Below, in pieces: positions 9,031 through 16,523 of a stretch of DNA of 64,000 nucleotides. The notes under the pieces are model-generated. The model had not been told where the DNA came from, made no database searches, and saw only the letters and a program-made list of their open reading frames with translations. Positions within the stretch are counted from its first letter, which is position 1. Every line of letters begins with the position of its first letter. The translations under genes were made by a program, and so were the position numbers. The stretch comes from Blastopirellula marina DSM 3645. GTDB taxonomy: Bacteria > Planctomycetota > Planctomycetia > Pirellulales > Pirellulaceae. Location: assembly GCF_000153105.1 (NCBI RefSeq), contig NZ_CH672377.1, positions 1,042,989-1,106,988 of the forward strand, written 5' to 3'.

Positions 9031-10410
9031 ATGCGTTGGCCATTACGTATCCAACTTCTGCTTCCGTTCGCCGCCGTGCTGTTGGCGATCATGATCGGCG
9101 TGACGCTGGTCACGGCTCAGATCTCGGTCGCCAACGCCAAAGCACGGATCGAAACAAGACTGCGCGATGTGGCGACCGTCTTGCAATCGGCGACCTTCCC
9201 GCTGAGCGAAGCGGTGCTGGAGCAAATGAAGGGGCTCTCAGGCGCCCAGTATGCCGTGACCATAGACGGGCGCCTGCTGCGGTCAACTTTGAGCGGCTTG
9301 CGATCGGATCAGCTCACGTCGCTGCAGGTGACTGACTCGATCGAACACCTGGCGTTGACCGAGGAAATGGCGATCGACGATCAACAATACTTCCATGCTG
9401 CGGTGGCGCTGCAAGGTCGAGCCCAACAGGGTCAGGTCCTCCATATGTTCTATCCGGTCGACTCGTACCGCAAAGCTTGGACGGCTGCGGCGGGTCCGCC
9501 GTTTTGGATCGGTTTGGCCGGTTTTCTGGTGCTGGGAATCGTAGCTTTCGCACTCGCGCGAAATGTCACCGCGCCAATCGCCCAATTGCGCAAACAGGTA
9601 GAGCGGATCGCGGCCGGCGACGCTTCCCCCATTCCTGCCCGCGTCACCAATGACGAGGTCCGCGACCTGGTGGACGCCGTCAATCAACTGGCCGAACAGC
9701 TGACCGCCTATGACGAAAAGATTCGGACGCTGGAGCGAACGCGCGTTCTTGGTCAGTTGGGCGCAGGATTCGCACATCAGGTCCGCAATGCGGCGACCGG
9801 GTGCCGATTGGCTCTCGATATCCACGCGCTGCAATGTCCCCAAGCGCATGACGAAAGCATGGCGATCGCAAATCAGCAACTAGCCCTGATCTCGACTCAC
9901 CTGCGGGCCATTGTCAACTTTGGTAAAGAAGAACGCCGCGACTTTGAGCCGCTTGACCTGCGTCAGATTGTCCTGGAGACGTTGCCGCTGGTCCGACCAT
10001 TGGCGCAACACCATCACGTCAACATGACATTTATCGGCGATGGAGTCTTTCCGATGATGGGAGAAGCGACGCTGTTGCAGACGGTGATCGTCAATTTATT
10101 GACCAACGCTGTCGAAGCGATTGCAGGCCATCCGCGTGACGACCAATCCGCCGACGGTGAAGTCCGGGTAGAATTAAACCGAGAACCAGGCGGCGTTCGT
10201 TTGACGGTCGCTGACAACGGCCCAGGCTTGCCCCCTGAGATTGAAACGGTCGCGTTTGACCCGTTGATCACCTCCAAGCATGAAGGGGTCGGACTGGGCT
10301 TAACGATCGTTCGCGAAGTGGCGCGTGTGCATCACGGCGAAGCGACCTATCGCCGTGAGGATGGCGAAACGCGATTTGAAATTCACCTGACTGATACGAG
10401 AAACGACTAA
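9031..10410 (+). CDS. Membrane sensor histidine kinase
   Basis: The 459-residue kinase has a transmembrane helix at residues 8-30, an extracytoplasmic sensor of about 125 residues, a second helix at about 157-177, a HAMP domain (178-230), a HisKA dimerisation helix with the phospho-accepting H249 in FAHQVRN, and a HATPase_c domain with an N box (NLLTNAVEAI), a DNGPGL G1 box at 395-400 and a GVGLGL G2 box at 419-424. The sensor has no family I recognise. The response regulator gene starts 3 bases after the stop, so the two form a coupled operon. Confidence 0.94.
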   Translation: MRWPLRIQLLLPFAAVLLAIMIGVTLVTAQISVANAKARIETRLRDVATVLQSATFPLSEAVLEQMKGLSGAQYAVTIDGRLLRSTLSGLRSDQLTSLQVTDSIEHLALTEEMAIDDQQYFHAAVALQGRAQQGQVLHMFYPVDSYRKAWTAAAGPPFWIGLAGFLVLGIVAFALARNVTAPIAQLRKQVERIAAGDASPIPARVTNDEVRDLVDAVNQLAEQLTAYDEKIRTLERTRVLGQLGAGFAHQVRNAATGCRLALDIHALQCPQAHDESMAIANQQLALISTHLRAIVNFGKEERRDFEPLDLRQIVLETLPLVRPLAQHHHVNMTFIGDGVFPMMGEATLLQTVIVNLLTNAVEAIAGHPRDDQSADGEVRVELNREPGGVRLTVADNGPGLPPEIETVAFDPLITSKHEGVGLGLTIVREVARVHHGEATYRREDGETRFEIHLTDTRND

Positions 10411-10413
10411 GCG

Positions 10414-11805
10414 ATGGCGGATGTTCTTATCGTTGACGACGAACCCAGCGTCTGCTGGGCGGTCAGCTCACTTGCCGAAGCGAAAGGGCACCATGCGGAA
10501 ATCGCCGCATCGGCCGAAGAAGCGTTGCAGAAGCTCAACACGTTTCAACCAGCGGCGATTGTGCTCGACGTTCGCTTGCCCGGCAAATCGGGCCTGGAGG
10601 CGATCGAAGCGATCCGCAGCGCGTCTCAGAACGTTCCGATCATCCTAATCACGGCGTTTGGCGATTTAGAGACCGCGGTCGCCGCCGTCCGCAGCGGCGC
10701 TTTTGAATACATCGTCAAACCATTTGACGCCGCAACTATCACCGGCGCGTTAGAAAGAGCATTAACGCCGCGCGAAACGACCATCGCGACATCACCGAAC
10801 GAATCGATCCTGCCGCCGGACGGCATGGTCGGCAAGTCGCTTTCGATACAAACAGTCTTTAAAAAGATCGCCCAAGCTGCGGCGGCTGACGCCTGTGTTT
10901 TGATCGAAGGAGAAAGCGGCTCTGGTAAAGAACTCGCGGCCCGAGCAATTCACCAACACAGCGCCCGATCAGCGGGTCCATTCGTCGCGGTCAACCTGGC
11001 GTCGTTAAGCCCTTCGTTGGTCGAGAGCGAATTATTCGGACATACTCGCGGCGCGTTCACCGACGCGCACGACGCCAAGCCGGGCTACTTGCAACTTGCC
11101 AACGGCGGGACGTTGTTTCTCGACGAAGTCGCCGACATCCCCGCCGCCGCCCAGGTCAAACTGCTACGAGCGCTGGAACATGGCGAAGTCACGCCGGTCG
11201 GCGGCGGACAACCAGTGCCGACCCGCTTTCGCGTCATTTCGGCGACGCATCGTCACTTGCTATCGCAGGTCGAAGAAGGAGACTTTCGGCACGATCTCTA
11301 TTTTCGCTTGAGCGCGTTTCGTTTGCAGCTCCCCCCGCTGCGCGAACGAGTCGATGACATTCCGGAACTGGCGAAATTCTTCCTTTCGCAACTCGGCGCA
11401 GCGGGGCAAAGTGCGGCGATCACCACCGCGGCCCTGACCGAACTGAAACGTCGTCCGTGGTACGGCAACGTGCGAGAGTTTCGCAACGCACTGGAACATG
11501 CGCAGATCGTCAGCATGGGAGATGCGATTCGAGTCGAGCATTTGCCGGCCGCGGCGCCCCCGCTCAACACGACGGGACATGTCGACCTGGCCGAGTTGGT
11601 CCGATCGTGGGCACAGCAGCAATTAGCGACCGGCGAGTCGATCGACGACTTGCACGCCCGCTTGCTGGCGCTGGTCGAACCGCCGCTGCTTCGCGCCGCG
11701 CTAGAAAATCACCAGGGGCAATTTGTCGCGGCGGCCAAAACGCTCGGCATGCACCGGACAACGGTCAAAAAGAAGGCGGACGAATATGGGATTTCGAGCG
11801 ACTAG
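10414..11805 (+). CDS. NtrC-family sigma-54-dependent response regulator
   Basis: The 463-residue protein has a receiver domain (phospho-acceptor D52 in VLDVRLPG, K102 in VKPF), a central AAA+ sigma-54 activation domain (Walker A GESGSGKE at 166-173, Walker B LFLDEV at 234-239), and a Fis-type helix-turn-helix in the last 30 residues (AAKTLGMHRTTVKKKADEYGI region). The sigma-54 contact loop reads GAFTDA rather than canonical GAFTGA. It activates sigma-54 promoters in response to the adjacent membrane kinase; target genes are not evident in the window. Confidence 0.95.
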   Translation: MADVLIVDDEPSVCWAVSSLAEAKGHHAEIAASAEEALQKLNTFQPAAIVLDVRLPGKSGLEAIEAIRSASQNVPIILITAFGDLETAVAAVRSGAFEYIVKPFDAATITGALERALTPRETTIATSPNESILPPDGMVGKSLSIQTVFKKIAQAAAADACVLIEGESGSGKELAARAIHQHSARSAGPFVAVNLASLSPSLVESELFGHTRGAFTDAHDAKPGYLQLANGGTLFLDEVADIPAAAQVKLLRALEHGEVTPVGGGQPVPTRFRVISATHRHLLSQVEEGDFRHDLYFRLSAFRLQLPPLRERVDDIPELAKFFLSQLGAAGQSAAITTAALTELKRRPWYGNVREFRNALEHAQIVSMGDAIRVEHLPAAAPPLNTTGHVDLAELVRSWAQQQLATGESIDDLHARLLALVEPPLLRAALENHQGQFVAAAKTLGMHRTTVKKKADEYGISSD

Positions 11806-11885
11806 CTGAGCCTCTTTTCCAAGGGCGAGAATTGCGATAGTTTGCAGGGATGTGAGCCCCTCATTTTTGCAGCACAGGCATTCCG

Positions 11886-12752
11886 ATGCATTTCAGCCAA
11901 CTTCCTGCCCGCCTGCAAGATCTCTATAAGCACTCGTCAAATATCGAATGTAACCACGAGAATGCAGATGGCTGGGAAGACTACATCGCTAATTTTGAAC
12001 TGACGCTAGCCGATGGACATTCGCTGCTGGAGTTGGCGACCTGGGAAGCCAGCGATGAAGAACTGGATGCGGCAGGCATTGACGACATGGCGATTGTCGA
12101 AGGCCCTGCCCACGCTTGGCGAGCCCTGGGGCAATTAGGCGTCATCGATGCGATCGCACCGTTGGCTCGCTATGTCGAAGGGGACGGTTCTGACCTTTGG
12201 GATGAATGGGCCAATGAAGAGATGCCCGTCGTATTTGGGATCATGGGGGAAGCGGCTATTGAGCCGCTGCGTCGCCATATCGAAGATGTGTCCATTGGCG
12301 AACGAGGAAGAATTTCACTCGTCGAAGGCCTGGAAAAGGTCGCCCAGTTCCAGCCTCCGCTCTGTGATCGCGTGACGTCGCAACTGGACGAACTTCTCCA
12401 ACTCGAAATCAAAGCGAAGCGATACGACGATATCGCCACCTTCTTGGTAATTTCCCTGGTGGAGCTGAAAGCGAAGACAGCGGCGGAAACCATTGAGCGA
12501 GCCTTTGCCGCCCAACTAATCGACGAAACCCTTGGCGGTTGTTGGGGCGATACGCGACGAGCGTTGGACGTAGAAGGAATGGGGCTGGCCGCAGATCGCC
12601 GGTTCAATATCGATCTTATGCCGGAAAGACGCCGTGATCGAATGGAAGCGATGGCGATTGAAAACGACTATCGAATTGCGCCTTCTCCGAAAGTGAAAAA
12701 GGACCGATCCAAAGCGCTCAAAAAGCTCCAAGGGAAGAAAAAGAAGAAATAA
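11886..12752 (+). CDS. DUF1186-like HEAT-type helical protein
   Basis: A 288-residue soluble acidic protein made of helical pairs reminiscent of HEAT repeats (for example PAHAWRALGQLGVIDAIAPL around residue 80), ending in a very Lys-rich tail (KALKKLQGKKKKK). It resembles proteins annotated with DUF1186, but I cannot confirm that by eye. The basic tail may bind nucleic acid or be a disordered extension. There is no signal peptide. It runs convergently to the next gene with 15 bases between stops. Confidence 0.65.
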   Translation: MHFSQLPARLQDLYKHSSNIECNHENADGWEDYIANFELTLADGHSLLELATWEASDEELDAAGIDDMAIVEGPAHAWRALGQLGVIDAIAPLARYVEGDGSDLWDEWANEEMPVVFGIMGEAAIEPLRRHIEDVSIGERGRISLVEGLEKVAQFQPPLCDRVTSQLDELLQLEIKAKRYDDIATFLVISLVELKAKTAAETIERAFAAQLIDETLGGCWGDTRRALDVEGMGLAADRRFNIDLMPERRRDRMEAMAIENDYRIAPSPKVKKDRSKALKKLQGKKKKK

Positions 12753-12767
12753 CCAGCACCGGATTCG

Positions 12768-13340
12768 TCAATACAACGGCGCCATCTCCGTCGCCCGACG
12801 CCGATCAAAATCTCCGCCGGAGACGATCTGCGTCTCGAGGAACAACTTGAGCGGCTGCGCCAGTTGCCGGAATGCGGTGGTCGGCATCGCGATGGTCCGC
12901 CATTTGGGCGAGATCCGCCGCGCCCACGCGGCATAGAGATCAATTCGCACGCCGACAAACGCGTAGATCTCTCCTTTGAACGGGAAGAGAAAATCATGCG
13001 GCAGCGGCGCCATGTCTCCGGTAACGCAGTAGGCGAAGACGAACAATCCTCGAAACTGCGGCCCAAACAACAACTCCCATTGGGCCATCGCCTGCAGGTC
13101 GTCGATGGTCGCCCAGTTTTTCCAGTAGCGATTTTTGCGCCCTGACGGGAACTGTCGCCCTTTCACATCGACCAACCAAGACATCTCGCTCCCCGAGGGG
13201 GAGACAATGAAGTCGACGTTTTTGATCGAACCTTCCGGCGTCAGCGAACGCCGCGATTCGTCGACCGCCACATAGGGGGTCTGTAGTTGGCGAAGATAGG
13301 CTTCGAACGCGGCTTCGTAGTGATTTGTGCGAATCGTCAT
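12768..13340 (-). CDS. HYExxFExYL protein, possible PD-(D/E)xK-like fold
   Basis: This 190-residue protein starts MTIRTNHYEAAFEAYLRQL and contains NVDFIV at about residue 50 and LVDVKGRQFPSG at about 63-74. The D-(x)n-DVKG pattern is like the core of PD-(D/E)xK nuclease-fold proteins, and related planctomycete proteins share the HYExxFExYL opening. No catalytic assignment is certain and it may be a non-enzymatic derivative. The ATG at 13340 has GAGGAG seven bases upstream, so it is preferred over the longer frame start. The likely role is unknown. Confidence 0.72.
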   Translation of the reverse strand: MTIRTNHYEAAFEAYLRQLQTPYVAVDESRRSLTPEGSIKNVDFIVSPSGSEMSWLVDVKGRQFPSGRKNRYWKNWATIDDLQAMAQWELLFGPQFRGLFVFAYCVTGDMAPLPHDFLFPFKGEIYAFVGVRIDLYAAWARRISPKWRTIAMPTTAFRQLAQPLKLFLETQIVSGGDFDRRRATEMAPLY

Positions 13341-13413
13341 CGGTTGTCTCCTCGGCGGCGAGCTTACGCCCACAGTTTGCCAACCGAGAGTGACAACAGT
13401 TTGTCACCATGTT

Positions 13414-14763
13414 TTATGGAGACGCAAGAATCTCTTTAATTCGCGTAATCACAGCGGCGGCGCCATCGGCCAATGACTCATCGGTCGCTTCCCCAGCGGC
13501 CAGGTTCTTCACTTGGCATTTCCCCTCGGCCAGTTCGCGGTCGCCGGCGATGATCGCGATCTTGAAGCCGCGGCGATCGGCGTATTTCAGTTGCTGGCCT
13601 AGCTTCTTCGCTTCGGGATAGATCTCGACGCCGATCCCGGCGGCGCGCAGTTGTGACGCCAGGACTAGATAGGCGTTCAGGCTCTGCTCGTCAAAATACG
13701 GGATGAAGACCGGCGCCGGCGTGCTCACTTTTTCGATCAGCCCCAATTCTTCCATCGCCGCCAACAATCGATCTAACCCCAGCGACGCTCCCACACCGGG
13801 AAGTTGTTCTTTGGTGTAGAGACTCGCGAGGTTGTCATATCGTCCGCCGGAGCAAACGCTGCCGATCCCCGGCAGATCATCGAGAAACGTTTCAAAGATG
13901 GCGCCGGTGTAATAATCCAAACCGCGAGCGATCGATACGTCAATCGCCAAGCGCGCGTCGGTCACGCCGACCGCTGAAGTCGCGTCAAGCAGATCACGCA
14001 GTTGCGACAAACCTGTTTCCCCCGTTTCGGATCCGGCGACCAGCGGCTCCAGCTGTTTTAGAATCTCCGCATTGGAACCAGAGACCTCGGCCAACTTTAG
14101 CACCTGATCGGCTTGCTCGGCGGTTGCTCCGGCAGCGGCGATCATTTCGGCGGCGACTTTCTCGCGGCCAATCTTCGTCAACTTGTCGAGGGCGCGCAGC
14201 ACTTCGGTCGACTTCTCCGCCAGATCCAGTTTCTCCAGCACGCCGCTCAACACTTTGCGGTTGTTAACGCGCATCTGAAAGCCTTCAAAGCCGATGGCCC
14301 GCATCAGGTCATGAATGACCAGCGCCGTCTCAATGTCGGAGACCAGCGACTTGGTGCCGATCGTGTCGAAGTCGCACTGCATGAACTCGCGATAGCGGCC
14401 GCGCTGCGTATTTTCTCCGCGCCAGACGGATGCGACATGATAACGCTTGAATGGAGTTCCCAGCGTGCCGACATGTTGCGCGGCGAATCGGGCCAGCGGC
14501 ACGGTCAAGTCAAAGCGGAGCCCGACGTCCCGTCCCCCATGATCCTGGAAGCGATACATCTGACGATCGGTCTCGTCGCTTCCTTTGCCGCTGAGAACTT
14601 CGGCGTACTCCAGCGCGGGAGTATCAATCGGTGCGAAACCATACGAACGATAAACTTGCTTCGCGGCGTCAATGAGCCGCTCGCGCGGCATCATCGCTTC
14701 TGGTAGGTAGTCGCGAAATCCCTTCAGCGTTCGGGGCTGAATCAGCTTTGTTTTTTCAGACAT
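13414..14763 (-). CDS. hisS: Histidine--tRNA ligase
   Basis: At 449 residues this has normal length for class II histidyl-tRNA synthetase. Visible signatures are the motif 2 region (VWRGENTQRGRYREFMQCD), the histidine-specific motif ARGLDYYTGAIFE, motif 3 (GASLGLDRLLAAM), and a C-terminal anticodon-binding domain. It charges tRNA-His in the cytoplasm. It lies downstream of a YkgJ-like gene but a terminator sits between them, so it probably has its own promoter. The segment just after the stop contains a small hairpin (GTGACAA...TTGTCAC at 13391-13408). Confidence 0.97.
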   Translation of the reverse strand: MSEKTKLIQPRTLKGFRDYLPEAMMPRERLIDAAKQVYRSYGFAPIDTPALEYAEVLSGKGSDETDRQMYRFQDHGGRDVGLRFDLTVPLARFAAQHVGTLGTPFKRYHVASVWRGENTQRGRYREFMQCDFDTIGTKSLVSDIETALVIHDLMRAIGFEGFQMRVNNRKVLSGVLEKLDLAEKSTEVLRALDKLTKIGREKVAAEMIAAAGATAEQADQVLKLAEVSGSNAEILKQLEPLVAGSETGETGLSQLRDLLDATSAVGVTDARLAIDVSIARGLDYYTGAIFETFLDDLPGIGSVCSGGRYDNLASLYTKEQLPGVGASLGLDRLLAAMEELGLIEKVSTPAPVFIPYFDEQSLNAYLVLASQLRAAGIGVEIYPEAKKLGQQLKYADRRGFKIAIIAGDRELAEGKCQVKNLAAGEATDESLADGAAAVITRIKEILASP

Positions 14764-14784
14764 CGGTTTTCTAGGAACGAAAAG

Positions 14785-14805
14785 ACGGGCGGCAAAACCG
14801 CCCGT
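14785..14805 (-). terminator. Intrinsic terminator between YkgJ-like gene and hisS
   Basis: ACGGGCGG and CCGCCCGT form an 8-bp perfect stem; on the minus strand it is followed by CTTTTCG. It lies downstream of the YkgJ-like gene and just before the hisS start. Confidence 0.8.
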
Positions 14806-14838
14806 GCTAGTTCGATGGAAGGGAAGTTAGGCGTCGCG

Positions 14839-15282
14839 CTAGTTAAGGATCGGCAACAGCGGCGGCTTGCGACTGCGAATGCTTTGTCCAGCGCCGCGCG
14901 GAGCGATCGCTTCGGCGTACTCCCAGATTTGCTCAGGCGTCTCAAAGTACATGTCGTAGACCCAATCATCTTCGTATTCGCAATTCTCGGTCGTGTAGTC
15001 GCGACAAATTTGCGGCCGAGTATCGTAAATTCCGCACATGTTGTCGGCACGCAAGTGCTTGCAGGTCGTATGAACCAGCAAATACCACGACTCGCCGTCA
15101 ACGAACACCGAAGCTCGATCGTGCAGCAGGTACCAACGAATGAACTCGAAATCGGCCATTTCGTCCGGCGTATCAATCGGCAACGCAAAGTAACGACAAC
15201 ACTTGGCGGTGCAATGTTCGCAGAGGACTTCGCCTGGCTTCAGATCTTCGCGATAGGGTTTGGTTCGTGTGGCGAGGGACAT
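14839..15282 (-). CDS. YkgJ-family cysteine-cluster protein
   Basis: The 147-residue protein contains eight cysteines in the order expected for the YkgJ/Fe-S oxidoreductase-like zinc- or iron-binding family: CEHCTAKCC near residue 21, then TTCKHL, MCGIYDTRPQICRDY and ENCEY. The motif C-x-I-Y-x-x-R-P is diagnostic. The family is often annotated as putative metal-cluster-binding, with no settled reaction. The ATG at 15282 is preferred over an in-frame TTG seven codons upstream because AAAAGGA precedes it. Confidence 0.88.
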   Translation of the reverse strand: MSLATRTKPYREDLKPGEVLCEHCTAKCCRYFALPIDTPDEMADFEFIRWYLLHDRASVFVDGESWYLLVHTTCKHLRADNMCGIYDTRPQICRDYTTENCEYEDDWVYDMYFETPEQIWEYAEAIAPRGAGQSIRSRKPPLLPILN

Positions 15283-15492
15283 GGCCGCGATCCTTTTCCC
15301 CAATGGGGAGCTGAAAAATTAGCGAGTTTGCGCTGTTGGCGTGCCAGATAAATCTAGCAAAACCGGCAGATTACGACCAGACTCCCGGTCTTCCCTGCGG
15401 CAGGCCCGAAAATTTGTGGCATATTAGTAGGTCGTCGGGGGCAACCCCGACGGCGATTCCCCGTTTGCTCCCTTGCCCCCCTGCAATTCGCG

Positions 15493-16350
15493 ATGCGCAT
15501 CGTCATTACTGCGGTTGGCCCTGACAACGTCGGTCTGGCTGATCCGATCATTCATTACGTCACCAGCCTAGGCGCGAACATCGCCGAAATCCAGATGTAC
15601 GATCATGACGAAGAAGCGATCTTCGCCATGTTGCTGCGGATTGAACTGGAAAACGCTCCAATCGACCAACTACGGATGGCGCTCACCGAAATTGGCCGCC
15701 TGAAAAATCTATCGATTCGCGTTTGGACGCCGGACGAACGAAAAGAACGTCCCCGGTTGGCGATTTGCACGACTTACCGCCCCGAGCCTGCGCTGGCGCT
15801 GTTGCGAGCGATGCGCGACGGGCAGATCAAAGCGGAACCGGCCATCATGATCGGCAATCGCGACGCTTGTCGCGGCTTGGCGGAACAATTTGGCGTCGAG
15901 TGGCGAAACGTCGGCGATCACGAGGGGAAAACCGACGACGACAAGATGATCGACGTACTCGACGAGTTTGACGTCGACTACGTCATCTTAGCTCGGTATA
16001 TGCGGGTTCTGCCGGCCAGCAGTTGTTGGAAGTATGCAGGCGGGCGAATAATTAACCTGCATCATGGTCTGCTTCCCAGCTTTCCCGGCATTCGTCCCTA
16101 TCACGATGCTTTCGCCGTCCGCATGCTGACCTATGGGGCGACGTGTCACTTTATCGTGCCGGAACTGGACGCCGGCAATCAAATCATCCATCAATCGACG
16201 TTCACCACGCCGCCAGGGATGAAACTGGACGACATCGTCCGACTTGGACAGGAAGACAATGAGCCCCGCTGTCTGGTGGAAGGGGTTCGCCGCGTCGTCG
16301 ACGGAGAAGTGCAATTGCATTTCCATCGGGTGATTGCGGTCGAGTCATAA
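15493..16350 (+). CDS. purU: Formyltetrahydrofolate deformylase
   Basis: This 285-residue protein has an N-terminal ACT domain (residues 1-80) and a C-terminal formyl-transferase fold. The catalytic region INLHHGLLPSFPG (about residues 185-197) carries the expected Asn and His, and the conserved Asp lies in VPELDAGNQI. PurU hydrolyses 10-formyl-THF to formate and THF, balancing one-carbon pools and supplying formate to PurT. Planctomycetes have an unusual C1 metabolism, which makes a PurU here plausible. It reads in the same direction as the following signalling gene, with about 170 bases between. Confidence 0.93.
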   Translation: MRIVITAVGPDNVGLADPIIHYVTSLGANIAEIQMYDHDEEAIFAMLLRIELENAPIDQLRMALTEIGRLKNLSIRVWTPDERKERPRLAICTTYRPEPALALLRAMRDGQIKAEPAIMIGNRDACRGLAEQFGVEWRNVGDHEGKTDDDKMIDVLDEFDVDYVILARYMRVLPASSCWKYAGGRIINLHHGLLPSFPGIRPYHDAFAVRMLTYGATCHFIVPELDAGNQIIHQSTFTTPPGMKLDDIVRLGQEDNEPRCLVEGVRRVVDGEVQLHFHRVIAVES

Positions 16351-16523
16351 CGCTTGCAACGGATTTTCCCCCCAGCGCACTGGAATTCCACTCCCCAAGC
16401 AGTCGGCTTCGGATTGCCGTAAGCTTGCTGCGCCCTATCGTTTTCATACGCTCGACATGTGTGTATTGAGTCGACGGCTTTCGCGAAACGCGTTTGAATC
16501 CAGGGGGCTGGATTGGATTTCCC

